Assembly (NCBI GenBank): GCA_032433765.1
Contig: JAVIAB010000101.1
Coordinates: forward strand, 63,709,592-63,773,591
Direction of reading: 5' to 3'
DNA from: Megaustenia siamemsis
Taxonomy: Eukaryota; Mollusca; Gastropoda; Stylommatophora; Ariophantidae
Length of the DNA stretch: 64,000 nt
The position numbers were made by a program, and so were the translations under genes. The notes below the pieces were generated by a model, which saw only the letters and a list, made by a program, of their open reading frames with translations, was not told the origin of the DNA and did not search any database. Below are positions 38,597 to 48,715 of the stretch, piece by piece; position 1 is the first letter of the stretch, and every line of letters starts with the position of its first letter.

Positions 38597-38655
38597 CAAG
38601 TTAAGTGAAACAAATGTACATCCCGTCCTTTACTTGCACGTTAGAGTGAAACATT
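38597..38655. repeat. Continuation of the 41-bp satellite beyond LINE E copy 2
   Basis: About one and a half units (aagtgaaacaaatgtacatc onward) resume exactly where LINE E ends, which shows that the LINE inserted into the array. Confidence 0.75.
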
Positions 38656-38659
38656 AATT

Positions 38660-39927
38660 ACACATTTACATATTTCACGATCAAAGGCACAATAAACCAA
38701 TAACACAATGTACATCAGGCTATACAATCTTAAAATCGAATGTAGAAAAAGCTATTAAAACAATGAAACAAGGAAAAGCAACAGGACCTGACAACATACA
38801 TATAGAGATGATACAGGCACTAGAAGATTTTGGAATTGAAGTGATTAGATATATATGCAACGACATATACAGTTACAGGAAACATACTCTCTGCGATCAA
38901 ACATACCAAATGAACTAAAAACATCAACTTTCATTGTATTGCCTAAAAGAAATGGTGCAGCTGAATACAGTGATTTTAGAACAAAACGCCTAATGAGACT
39001 AATAATCTTGGTAAAAGTTATACAAGGAAAGATTCAAAATAAAATCAATACTGGATTAGATGAGCAGCAATTTGGTGTAAGGAAAAATAGTGGGACAAAA
39101 AATAGCCATATTGTTTTTATGAAAGATTACGTGTAATATGTAGTCTCATTTCCTTTCTTTTCAGGACAGGAACAACAAATCAGGAGTAAGTAATTGTAAC
39201 TTCATTTGTCGTGACATTGAAAAATGAACAGACTGATGTTTCAATTGCATAAGTACATGATCGCCGCATGAGAACATTAATAAAAAATACAAAAATACAG
39301 AGAAGTAAACAAACCAATATATGCTTGCTTCGTAGACTACACGAAAGATTTTGATAGAATACGCTACAAACAACTTATACAGTGTCTGAAAGAGATACAT
39401 CTAGATGACGAGGACATACGACTAATATGTAATATATACTGGGAGCAAACAGCTATAATAAAATAAAACAAAGAGAACTCTACACCCATTAATTTAAAAA
39501 GAGAGGTTAGCTAGGGATGCATCCTATCACCAAGCTTATCCAATCTATACACTGAGCAAAGGAAATCTGTAAAAAACATCACAGAGATGCCAGGTCTAAA
39601 CATTAATGGAAAGATAATAAATAACCTAAGATATGCTGACGATACTGTACAACTAGCAGAAAATCCTAAAGATCTACAACAATTCATTAATGAAATAAAC
39701 ATGAAAAGCAAACAATATGGACTAGATATGAATTTCAAAACTATGATCATAAACAAAGAAAATATTCAAACCCACAAGTGAATATCAAAATTGAAGAATA
39801 GAACTGGAGACAGTTCAGAACTACAACTAACTACGACATACAATAACCGGTGATGGAAAATTTACAACTGAAATAAACAAAAGAATAGGAATGGCAAAAA
39901 TAAATTTGAATGTCATGGAAAATATCA
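38660..39927 (+). mobile_element. LINE family M, 5' part of split copy, with micro-exon segment inside
   Basis: Reverse transcriptase blocks are VEKAIKTMKQGKATGPDNIH, IEMIQALEDFGIEVIRYICN, a degenerate LPKR…EYSDFRTKRLMRL block, and KNSGTKNSHIVFMK up to 39112. LINE sequence resumes at about 39262 with a MRTLIKN-type segment, then CFVDYTKDFDR-like, NLRYADDTVQLAENPKDLQQ (intact YADD) and stops near 39927 at the antisense RTE. Stops and frameshifts are frequent. Between 39113 and 39255 lies the duplicated micro-exon segment. Confidence 0.75.
39165..39185 (+). CDS. Exon 6, 21-nt micro-exon (copy 2 of duplicated pair)
   Basis: It has the same acceptor, tttcctttcttttcag, and the same donor context, gtaagtaattgtaac, as exon 5. 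In phase 0 it encodes DRNNKSG, which is open in all three phases. Only 9 of 21 exon bases match exon 5, while the flanking 43 upstream bases differ at 3 positions and the ~69 downstream bases at about 6. The segment sits inside a family M LINE copy: LINE sequence ends near 39112 and resumes near 39258. It may be used as a second symmetric exon or as an alternative to exon 5. Confidence 0.6.
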
Positions 39928-41078
39928 TCATCAAGTACCAGGCCTACTGACGTAGGTGATCATGTCTCTCCACAACTTCGATCTCGGCAGCTATTTATCA
40001 TTTCCGTTGCTGACCTTCTGCCAAGCCATTCTCTTAAGCTGTCTGTTATTTTCTCTTTTTGCTTCCCTCTATCTCTTCGTCCCTCAAGTTTTCCAGTTGT
40101 TACAATATATTCCAGTTGTTCTCTTCTCATTACATGGCCGAAAAATGATGGTTGTTTCTTCCTAATATTGGAAATTAGCTCTCTTGACCACTCTCAAAAC
40201 ATATTCATTACTCTTCTTAGTTGTCCATGGTATTCTCAACATTCGTCTGTTAAACCACATTTCTACAGACTCAAGTGATTTTCTTGTCTGTTGTACTATT
40301 GTCCATGATTCGCATCCATATGTTAAAACTGTCTACATAACATTTAAGAACTCTTTCTCTTGTTTCTATTGTCAAAAATGGATTGAATAGTATCTTCCGC
40401 ATTTTTTTCAAAGTTGCTGTTGCCTTAGTCATTCTGCATCTCACCTCTTGTGTACATCTTCAGTCTGCGGGTAACAAAGCTCCCAAATATTTAAATTCAT
40501 TTACCTGTTTTAATATTGTTCCACTTGTCTTTGTTTCACACTGAGGTGATGTCTTTTTCTTTGTTGTTATCATTACCTCTGTTTTTTTGCTATTAAGGCT
40601 GATTCCTTTATATTGGGGGCCTCGGTAGCCTAGTTGGGAAAACCACCCGACTGGACTACCGACGTTCGGACAACCCGTGTTCGATTCCCGCTGGGAGCAG
40701 TGTGAATTGTACTCGTGGTTGGAAAAAAAAAATACCTCCACGGTCGACCCAGCCGTTGGCAGAAATGGGTACCAGTATATTACCCTGTGAATGTGAGGAA
40801 TGTCGCTTCGCATCTGAGTTTCGATGCTTGAGGCTACACTATACAGAAATATCCGAACATTTCTGAATAGGCGGCCGAGCACATATGGGTGTAAACTCGC
40901 GTGCTAAGACGCCGGTTCCATGTCTCGTACTTTACCTTTACCTTTACCTTTATTTTTGCTTTCTTTCACTAAAATGTCCAACATTTCTTGTAACTCATTT
41001 TCACTCATAGCGATTAAGACTATATCATCAGCGTACTTTTGATTATTTATATTATGACCTACAATTGTTACGAGTATT
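39928..41078 (-). mobile_element. RTE family A' copy inserted in LINE M, itself carrying SINE 1
   Basis: From its reversed (ATG) tail (catcatcaagtacc) the copy runs through the C-terminal blocks to the GHNINNLRYADD region near 41055. Similar bases, tggaaaatat and gatgaaaaatat, flank it in LINE M (about 39917 and 41077), and LINE M continues from MEN(I) to LTSKQITQGLKLRIAK across it. The SINE at 40612-40945 interrupts it. It is very similar to the copy at 8745-9640. Confidence 0.75.
40612..40945 (+). repeat. tRNA-derived SINE, family 1, full-length (copy 2)
   Basis: The head ggcctcggtagcctagttgg contains an A-box (tagcctagttggg, about 40626-40638) and a B-box (gttcgattccc, 40678-40688). The body continues to ctcgtactttacctttacct and ends in a (CTTTAC)n-like tail. 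The flanking LINE reads ggctgattccttta and ttatttttgctttc, so a short duplication around ccttta is likely. Confidence 0.85.
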
Positions 41079-41583
41079 CCAGGATGAAAAATATACTAAC
41101 ATCAAAACAAATAACACAAGGGCTTAAACTAAGAATAGCAAAATGTTACATCTTATCAATAGTCATATATGGTGCAGAAGCATGGACAGTAGTGAAGAAA
41201 ACAGAACAGAGAATTGAAACCTTTGAAATGTGGATATATAGAAGAATAGGCAGAACAGGATAAAAAAAGAAAAGAAAATAAATGACAAAGTCTTAAAACA
41301 ACTAAAAATGAAAAGAGAACTACTAAACCTAATTCAAACAAGAAAATGCGATTATTTTGCCATGTTAAAAAACATACAAGCCTACTAAAAGTAATCTTGG
41401 AGGGGAAAATACAAGGTAAAGGTGGAAGAGGCAGACCAAGACTAATATGAACGAGTAACATTAAAAGATGGGCAAGTGAACCTATGACAACATGCACCAT
41501 CAAAGCAAGAGACGGAGCAGAATGGTGTTCCATAATAGCCAGCCTTCGTTGCGTAGATGGCACCCGATGATGATGATGGTGAT
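41079..41583 (+). mobile_element. LINE family M, 3' part of split copy
   Basis: The segment reads LTSKQITQGLKLRIAKCYIL, SIVIYGAEAWTVVKKTEQRI, ETFEMWIYRRIGRTG and then a RGRPRL-like end, with frameshifts, and ends in gatgatgatgatgg at 41583. This continues the M copy interrupted at 39927. Confidence 0.75.
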
Positions 41584-41692
41584 GAAAGTGAAACAAATGT
41601 ACAAACCGTTCTTTTCTTGCACTTTAGAGTGTAACAAATACACAACCCGTCCTTTACTTGCACGTGTAAGTGAAACAAATGAACAACCAGCA
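41583..41692. repeat. 41-bp satellite, right-hand remnant
   Basis: About two and a half units (gaaagtgaaacaaatgtaca onward) directly follow the LINE M tail and end where the next reversed RTE starts. This places LINE M within the satellite. Confidence 0.8.
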
Positions 41693-44090
41693 TAACTTAG
41701 ATTATTTATATTATGACCTCCAATTGTTATTACAGGCATGTCCCTCGTGTATCTTAAAATAATATCACTATAAATATTAAACAAATCTGGTGAAAGCACA
41801 CAACCTTGCCTAACACCCTGTTTTATTTGTTGAAACATTTCCAATTGGTTTCCAGTTCTTATGGCCGCTGTTTGTTGCCAGTTCATGCTCTTTATTATTC
41901 TTATTATTATCCTTGCTGTCTACGTTTATGCTTTCTAAAATTTTGATTATTTCTTGGTGCTTTACTTTGTCAAATGTATTGGTATAATCTATGAAACATA
42001 GGTATAGATCTGTTTTCACCTCTACGGCTCTTTTTACTAAAGATCTTATGATATAAATGACATTGCTTGTTCCTTTATCTCTAACAAAACCACACTGTTC
42101 ATCGCTAATTTCTGGACTGATTTTGTTTCGCACTCTTCGCATGATGATTCTTAGTAATATTTTATTCATATGACTCATAAGGATTTTTGTGCGATGATCA
42201 TCGCATTCAATCACACTCGATTTCTTTGGTAGGGCTATGAATATTGATTTGAGCATGTCATCTGATATATATCTGCTGTTGTAGATATCATTCAATATTT
42301 TTTGTTATTATTTCTATTCCAAAATCACCCATGGCTTCAATCTCTTCTTTAGTTATATTATCTGGTCCAGGAGCTTTGCCTGCTTTCATATTGCACTAGG
42401 CATCTTCCACCTCTTTTCTGAGTATTTCTGGTCTTTCTCCATTATCCTTAATATTTACTTCCGTTCTTTCATCATTATAAAGATCTTTAATGTATTCTGT
42501 CCATCGTTCCCTTATGTTTTCTTTATCAATCAGCAGTTCTCCTTCCTTTAATCTTAAACATCCATTTTTTGATTGCCTTTTTCTTCCTGTTAATTCCTCA
42601 ATTTATTTGTATATAGCTTTAGCATCTCCTTTTTGTTTCACTTCAATCTCTTTGCATCTCTCTTTTAGCCATGCTTCTTTTGCTTCATTGCATTTTACTA
42701 CAATTTCTTTATTTAATATCGTATACTCAACTTTATTTTCTTTATTTCTTCTTCTTGTGTCCATTAGCTGCAAAAGGTCATATGTCATCCATTTCATTAT
42801 GGAATTTGTCCTCTCTGGTGGTATGAACTCTTTTAATGTTTGTTGCATTGATTCTTTTACCATTTCCCACTTTTCATCAATGTTTTGTATCTTCTCTGTT
42901 GTATAGTTCCGGTTCTGAGTTGTGATTTTATATTTCTCTTGCAACTTTTTGTCTGATTTGAGTATATCTAAATTGAACTTGATGTTAACCGAGGCTCGTT
43001 TTCTTGTTTTTAATTTTACTCTAAGCTTTCCCACAACTGGTACATGGTTAATAATGCAATCTGCCCCTTGTCTAGTTTTCACACACACCAGACGGTTTCT
43101 AAATCTATTACTTATCATCATTATCTAATTAATTTGATTCGTGCGTTGTATCCTGGGCTTTTCCATGTCCACAGACGTCCTGGATTTTGCTTAAAACAGG
43201 TGTTTCCTATCACCATGTTGTGCGTTCTTGCCCTGTCAAATAAGTTTGTCACCTCTTTCATTCCTCTCGTATAAGCCATAATGACCAACTACTTCCTCAA
43301 CTCTTTCCTTTACTACTTTTGCGTTAAAATCCCCTAGAACTATGGTGTTTATATGTGGTTTGCATTCCCGAAGTGCCTTATTTAACTCGTCGTACAATGT
43401 ATCAGTTGTTTCCTCTAGACTGTCTGCGTTGGTGCATTAACCTGTTTTAGATTTATATATATTGGCTTTCCATTCAATTTCACTAAAAGGACTATGTCAG
43501 ATATTGGATAAAAGCCTTTCTCTGTTCTTGCTCTTTGTGCATCTAAGAGGATACCAACTCCTCTTTGGTGTTCAGTACATCCAGAATAGATTATTTTATG
43601 TTCATCACAATATATCTCCCCTATCCTGTGTATCTCATTCGCAAAGTCCCAGTAAATGTAAACCCATTCTTTTCATTACATGTTTGATGTTTCCTGTTTA
43701 CCATTCTGCATGAATGTTCTCACATTCGAAGTACCTTTCTTTATTTAGAGTCTGTTTTATTTTTATTTTGTTCGCATTAGGTTTATTTCGAACGAGTATC
43801 ACCTGCAGTACATGATATCCCCTACCGAACGAGGGTTTTCCATTGGAATCCCCCTTAACGTTGTTGTCGTGATTTCTATTATTGAGGCGATTCATGATTG
43901 TACAATGAAATTACGACGGTGGTTTTCTGTTGTCTTCCGTCGGTTTGTTTACGGTTGGCTCCTCTAGTCTTTGACTAAAAAGTCTCATCCACAAGGCAGT
44001 TGGGTTGTCTTACTTCAGAGTACCCTCCCCTAGCCTTTTACACTCCCGAGCATACCTGCAAGGCAGCAGGGCAGCCGCAGGTTGTACTGT
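41693..44090 (-). mobile_element. RTE family A' copy with endonuclease and reverse transcriptase, 3'-truncated
   Basis: Read on the minus strand from about 44090, an apparent 5' leader (ggttgtcttacttcagagta region) is followed by endonuclease blocks (CTEHQRGVGILLDAQRA, GNTCFKQNPGR with YTWxSP-like WTWKSPGYNAR, RQGADCIINHVPVVGKLR), a linker (MDTRRRNKENKVEYTILNKE), then reverse transcriptase: FIALPKKSSVIECDDHRTK, DEQCGFVRDKGTSNVIYIIR, YLCFIDYTNTFDKV and [20 protein letters not shown]. It stops at HNINNLSYA. A missing 3' end is unusual for a LINE and suggests later rearrangement. Confidence 0.8.
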
Positions 44091-44499
44091 TTAATGCATA
44101 CAGTATCAGGTAAAATTACCCGCCCTGACAAATCACTATATAATGGCTGGTTACAAAAAAACAGTAACCACGTCGTTTGTTACGGATGATAGACACGTTT
44201 TTTTTTTTCGGAAATAGTAAGTTGTCACTGCTTCATTTTTCAAACAATTAGATAAATGGCATGGTTGAAATAGTTACTGATCTGAACACACTTGTTCGAG
44301 GATAACGTCACTGGTGTCGTTAAAACTCACTGCGACCTTCATATTGGTAAAGAAAAGCATCGCCACGTGTTCTGCAACGCTTACGGGAACCACAAGAACA
44401 TTGGTGAGAAAAAGATGAGCACAATCAGAGATTGATGAGATATGAGTTGTTTTTTTTTTAAGTAGATATGGTTGATCATGAATGCTTATTGGTATAAAT

Positions 44500-44850
44500 A
44501 TGGTGTGTCTTCAGTCAGGCAAACGCGTTTAGATCGTTTCTGGAATAGATCATGTAGCGAATCTGGGGAAGCCCTACTTGTAATGAAACTAAAATATGAC
44601 ACTCAACATTTATACATACTTGTCTGTTGTATTCATGTTCTGAGCTCGCGGGATTGTATGACTCATGTTGGTGGTAGAACTGTAAAGGAAAACAGTGGTT
44701 CTTTCGCATGGACAATGAATATTTTGAACATGGAAACATGGCTGTCACTGAAGCTCTAGTATGGCTAGAGACTCTGACTTAAACGCAAGTACGTTTCCTC
44801 GATGACTCAATGAGTATGCTTCGGAAGATGACAACTTGTAGGATTCATCT
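44500..44850 (+). mobile_element. LINE family F-like RNase H fragment
   Basis: Across frames the + strand reads HVGGRTVKENSGSFAWTMNI, then a TEALVWLETLT-like block and FLDDSMSMLRKM, which parallel AGRIVKENSGE and LSDSMRMINKV at 58010-58165. It is old and truncated. A poly-A/CA tract follows at 45014-45042. The rest of 44090-44500 and 44850-45400 shows no gene. Confidence 0.5.
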
Positions 44851-45013
44851 GCTTGGGATTGAAGTCTCTGGGATGGTCAGGTCTGTCAAAAGTTTGTTTC
44901 ATTGTCGCGCGAGGACATGGTGAAGTGAGCGGTAATAAACATAATGTCAGGCTTGTAACCATGAAAATACTGCAGGATTGTTATGTTAAATTTGGACAAG
45001 CACTAGTTAATGC

Positions 45014-45045
<32 letters not shown>

Positions 45046-45399
45046 CAAGATTAAAAATAAACAACAATACCGGTGAAACTAGTTTCTGCACCTTGAAAGA
45101 GATATTTAGAAAGAGATCTTGACACTTAGGGACAAGTTCGACGTTCAGTGTAGATGAACTCGTTACTGCAATAAACATTCGTTAATACATAAGTAGCAAT
45201 GTGAATTTTTGCCTCAGTGTTCATATTGTTCATTAAGTGATAGATTATGTGTAGAAATAGTCTCACATTACAATATGTAAATTTTGATATAACTCCAAAT
45301 GATTACTGTATTCATTCAATCAATAACGAATCAACAGTAAGAGATCGACGTGATATCAGTATGGGAATTTAAAATATATTTTATAACATATGTAATGTA

Positions 45400-45775
45400 T
45401 TAGATTAATGGATGCTTAAGCAGAATAAAGGGATGGGAATGGCTGGACAAAATCACTAACATAGAAAACATGGACATATACTACTCAAATACCAGTGGAT
45501 ACAGAGATACAGCGGAGACGATGGCGCTGGATAGGACACGCACTGCGGAAGCCAACTGAGAATATTACACAACAGGCCCTTTTTGGAATCCCCCGGGGAA
45601 AAGATAAATAGGAAGACTAAGGAATTCTTGGAGAAGACAGATAGAAGCAGAGATGAAGATGATGGGGAAGACATGGAATAATCTTAAACGAATGGCAAAA
45701 AACCGAACGACTTGGAAAGTGTTTGTTGAAGACCCATCCTCCACAAGGAGCTAAAAGGCAGAAGAAAGAAGAATT
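45400..45775 (+). mobile_element. LINE family D, C-terminal fragment (copy 1)
   Basis: The sequence tactcaaataccagtggata, cggcgctggataggacacgc-like, acacaacaggccctttttgg, then gaagactaaggaattcttgg reads RWIGHALRKP-like, FGIPRGK and NSWRRQIEAEMKMMGKTWNN with a final VEDPSS. This is the GH(x)LR…WRR-type C-terminus of RTE-like LINEs. A second copy lies at 56165-56530. Confidence 0.6.
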
Positions 45776-45989
45776 TATTAGATAGCTGGGTATCTTGTTG
45801 ACTTGTCAGTTCTGTCCGTTAATGTTATATATTTTTATTAGGTATTCATTGTCTTCCTTTCTACGTGGTGTCCTCATGGAGCATGTTGTGAATTAATTAT
45901 TGCATCCATTATGAGCATTCGACCTTTGTACTCCAGCATCCAATCCTTATATAACTTTAGGCGTACTCTTTGTATTTTTTTCTCCTCTC

Positions 45990-46490
45990 TAATAGCTTCA
46001 TTTTCATCCTCATCATCATCATCATTGATTGTTGTCTCCACATCGAATGTTGGCTACCACAGAGCGCCATTCTACTTTGTCTCTTGCTTTGTAAGTGCAG
46101 GTTGTCTTAGGCTGATTTGTCAATCTTTTGATGTTAATCTTCCATGTTAGTCTTGATCTGCCACAGCCTCTTTTTTTTTTCCAATTCTTTCTATAATTCT
46201 ATAAATCCACATTTCAAAGGCTTCACATTTCTGTTCTGTTTTCTTGTCTAATATATATATGTTTCGGAACCTTATAGGTATGTTATGAGGATATAGCATT
46301 TTGATATTCTTTTGTTTTAGCCCTGATGCTATTGTTTTAATTATGTTTTTCGTGGCATTAAAATTGCTTTTTGCCACTCATATTATCTTGTTTATTTCAG
46401 TTCTACATTTAACATCACAGGCGATCGTTTGTCCAAGTTAGCTGTAGCTCTGATCTGTCACTAGGTCTTTTCCTTCAACCTTGATATTCG
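45990..46490 (-). mobile_element. LINE family M, 3' fragment
   Basis: The reversed (ATG) tail (catcatcatcatcatt, about 46008) is followed by the minus-strand blocks KKTEQKCEAFEMWIYRIIER and NFNATKNIIKTIASGLKQKN, matching NLNVMENILTSKQITQGLKL and KKTEQRIETFEMWIYRRIGR of the M copy at 41079. It is interrupted by stops. Confidence 0.65.
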
Positions 46491-46684
46491 ATTGTTAATT
46501 TTGAGTATAATATTTCAAAGTGACATTTATGTCATATCTATTGTTTGGCACTGCTATTAGGAAGAGTTGATGAATCGGAATATGGTTGGCTGGCAATTTG
46601 TAGATCTTCAATTATGTGTACATTTCGGATTGGATACTTGATATCAGATCGATGTGAATCACAATTTCAGTCTTTTAATTTCCA

Positions 46685-46862
46685 TTTTGTGACATTATGT
46701 TCAGAGGATTCGCAAAATGGGTAAGATGTTGGAAGTTGACTTGGGCTAATTTTCGTCCTTACAGTCAAGAATCGACATTTCTTGTTCAGTTACCCAAGAA
46801 GTTCTGTGATGGTGGCTATTGGTAGTACAAGACAACACTTTTAGCTGGAAAAAAAGCAAAAC
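46685..46862 (-). repeat. Interspersed repeat P, copy 1
   Basis: The reverse complement of this segment matches 56580-56752 closely, sharing tactaccaatagccaccatc, aatgtcgattcttgactgta and aaggacgaaaattagc. One minus-strand frame of about 38 codons (KCRFLTVRTKISPSQLPTSY onward) is open. The family is unassigned. Confidence 0.7.
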
Positions 46863-47004
46863 TAGTTGTACTTAGTGGAGGAAAATGTGATTGTGGTGGT
46901 TAGGGCAGCAGATGAACATCTCACCAACTTGCAGCATTTCTAAATATTTTTTTTTAAATTAATGAAGCCAGGATATACAGATAAATGCGTATCAATCCAA
47001 ATAT

Positions 47005-47095
47005 TTGGGTTAAATAAGTAACAAGGAATTTAAAAGAAAAAACAAAGGAACAAAATAAATCAAGGAACATTGACGCTTTTTTTAGGTTAACTGTT
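47005..47095 (+). repeat. Interspersed repeat Q, copy 1
   Basis: The segment gttaaataagtaaca onward through gggaacattgacgc matches 56062-56150 in direct orientation. It lies about 90 bases before micro-exon 7. The function is unknown. Confidence 0.6.
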
Positions 47096-47183
47096 AAACA
47101 AGCAGGTTGACAGATTGATATATTGAATACAATTTCAAATTATATTTAATGTTTGTTATATAGTATAATTTCTTCACTATTAG

Positions 47184-47204
47184 GTGTTTTCTAACCTAAA
47201 AGCA
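47184..47204 (+). CDS. Exon 7, 21-nt micro-exon
   Basis: The acceptor atttcttcactattag precedes it and gtaagtaaagac follows. It encodes VFSNLKA in phase 0; both other phases contain TAA, so it fits only the phase delivered by exons 4 to 6. It is again exactly 21 nt and symmetric. It is not a recognisable copy of exons 5 and 6. The next 900 bases hold no further strong donor on this strand, which suggests that the terminal exon follows. A splice at the internal AG (ctaaaag) would leave only 2 nt and is unlikely. Confidence 0.6.
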
Positions 47205-48079
47205 GTAAGTAAAGACATTTAGATCCGGTAGAACGGGATATGGCCAGCCTTGTTATGTAGAAGTGTATACTTATAACAGAATGAGTGTAGTTTTACTTAT
47301 TAGCGTTACAGGCGGATATGATGATATGATAGCAATCTAGCAGGCTTGGAATGTAATCATATTGCAGCTCGTATGCCAGATCTGAGATGTATAAGGGTTG
47401 TTGTTCTTTCCAAAGAATCTGTAACTAGCATCACCTGTATTGTGAACACAGAAGACGAGTGTTCTACCATCACATTAAACAGACAGCTAAATGCCAGTTT
47501 TGAAATAACTGATATTTCCAGTTCAATGTCCCATACTTCCTTATTACAACTTTAAAAAAACCGGGCAGTTAAAGCACACATACGATTTGTATTCTGGGCT
47601 CCTTTTTTCATATTTATATTGTACAACAAATTTAATATAGTTTCAAAATCCACAAAACGAGAAAATCAAGATAAACTTGGGCCCTTAAGCTACAGCTGGT
47701 TTTAATGTGTATAATGTATATTGAATGATTGTTATTTGTAAGGACGTACAGCATAATGTAAACAGAAATGAACTAGTGAAACGCCGAACAAACCAAATAC
47801 GAATCACACATGAGTTATATTTCTTTTTTATTTAAACGAATACCATTGAGATTATAAAACAAATAGTGTAAGATGTTTACACGATTGCTGTACAGAGATT
47901 AAGGACTTGACATTTGGCTTCAAAGGAAGCAAGAGACAGTCAAATTAGTATCTACTTACTACAGTAGAGATTAAATCTACAGACGATACTTCAGTTTGTT
48001 TGGAGAGGTTAAATAAAAGTAGTCCCAATGTAAGGTTATTTTACAGAGTAATATCGCTTACATTTCTCTTCCAACACAG

Positions 48080-48121
48080 AAAACCGCACACAGACAATTA
48101 GAATATATAACGCAAAGATAG
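48080..48121 (+). CDS. Candidate terminal exon 8 of micro-exon gene
   Basis: A strong acceptor, catttctcttccaacacag, precedes 48080. In phase 0 the exon reads KTAHRQLEYITQR and then a TAG stop at 48119-48121, giving a basic C-terminus. An ATTAAA variant poly(A) signal lies about 115 bases downstream (near 48235), at the edge of interspersed repeat H. The total product would be about 103 residues, roughly 83 after signal removal, with no cysteine. An alternative terminal exon could start at 47312 (acceptor gcgttacag, five codons then TGA), but its pyrimidine tract is weaker. Confidence 0.45.
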   Translation, partial: KTAHRQLEYITQR

Positions 48122-48184
48122 ATAGTGTTGGTAATGTTGATGCTTAACTTCCTGCAGATCAATGTCAAAATTGTATTTGTTTTT

Positions 48185-48470
48185 AAATGTTATTGGTTAT
48201 TGGTTATGGAAGGCCTCGGTATCACAGCAAACGAATTAAAATCCATAATTGCTCAACCGACCGTTCCAGTGGAATCATCCGAATTACTAACTCATCTCCC
48301 AAACAAAGAAAGGTAACTGTAGTCCCCATCGTAGCAGTCTCAGCACACGCCAAAAGACATAAGGCGAAACCGCGCAGAAAGTGAACACAGCCAACTGTTC
48401 CCTGTCATACGATATCATCATTCATCGTAAACAAGCGGGATATCGAAGCAGGATCAAAACGGATGAGACA
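48185..48470 (-). repeat. Interspersed repeat H, copy 1
   Basis: About 285 bases match, in inverse orientation, 60843-61125. Landmarks are the gttttgatcctg end, atgaatgatgatatcgt, gcgcggtttcg and ttggcgtgtgctgagactgc. On the + strand of this copy and the - strand of the other, the same frame reads GITANELKSIIAQP then VPVESSELLTHLPNKER and a stop. It lies between two candidate host genes. Confidence 0.75.
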
Positions 48471-48489
48471 CACAGCTCACGGTGTGCAC

Positions 48490-48510
48490 AGAGCACTTAC
48501 CTCAGTAGCT
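48490..48510 (-). other. Consensus splice donor downstream of the cysteine-rich ORF
   Basis: Read on the minus strand, agctactgag|gtaagtgctc is a consensus donor at about 48502. It lies about 110 bases after the stop of the cysteine-rich frame. Another frame (…VDRRQEPLKAM… to CCRSY and TGA) is open up to this donor. It could belong to an alternative 3' exon of the same gene or to repeat G. The link is uncertain. Confidence 0.3.
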
Positions 48511-48534
48511 CCTGCAACAAGCCGGACTTGGAAT

Positions 48535-48715
48535 ATGAGGAAACTGCAAGAAGGAACAATTTTCAGACATAGCCTTCAATGGTTCCTGCCGCCTATCCAC
48601 CATATACCATGGAAGTTCACGTCCTCCCGAAAATGATGATCGTCCTAGCACTTGGTGATGTTAGACCATCATCGATGACTCCAATTCCAAACATATAAAC
48701 ACACAGTGGTGGTAA
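48535..48715 (-). repeat. Interspersed repeat G, copy 2
   Basis: The sequence parallels 25785-25968 (same orientation) and 52245-52440 (inverse). The cysteine-rich ORF on the minus strand runs into this repeat for its last ~35 codons. On the minus strand another frame reads YMVDRRQEPLKAMSENCSFL. Confidence 0.7.

Noticed and set aside
47312..47330. Terminal exon of the micro-exon gene reading ADMMI then TGA
   Set aside because: The acceptor gcgttacag has a poorer pyrimidine tract, and the intron to exon 7 would be only about 107 bases. The 48080 exon fits better, though this remains an alternative.
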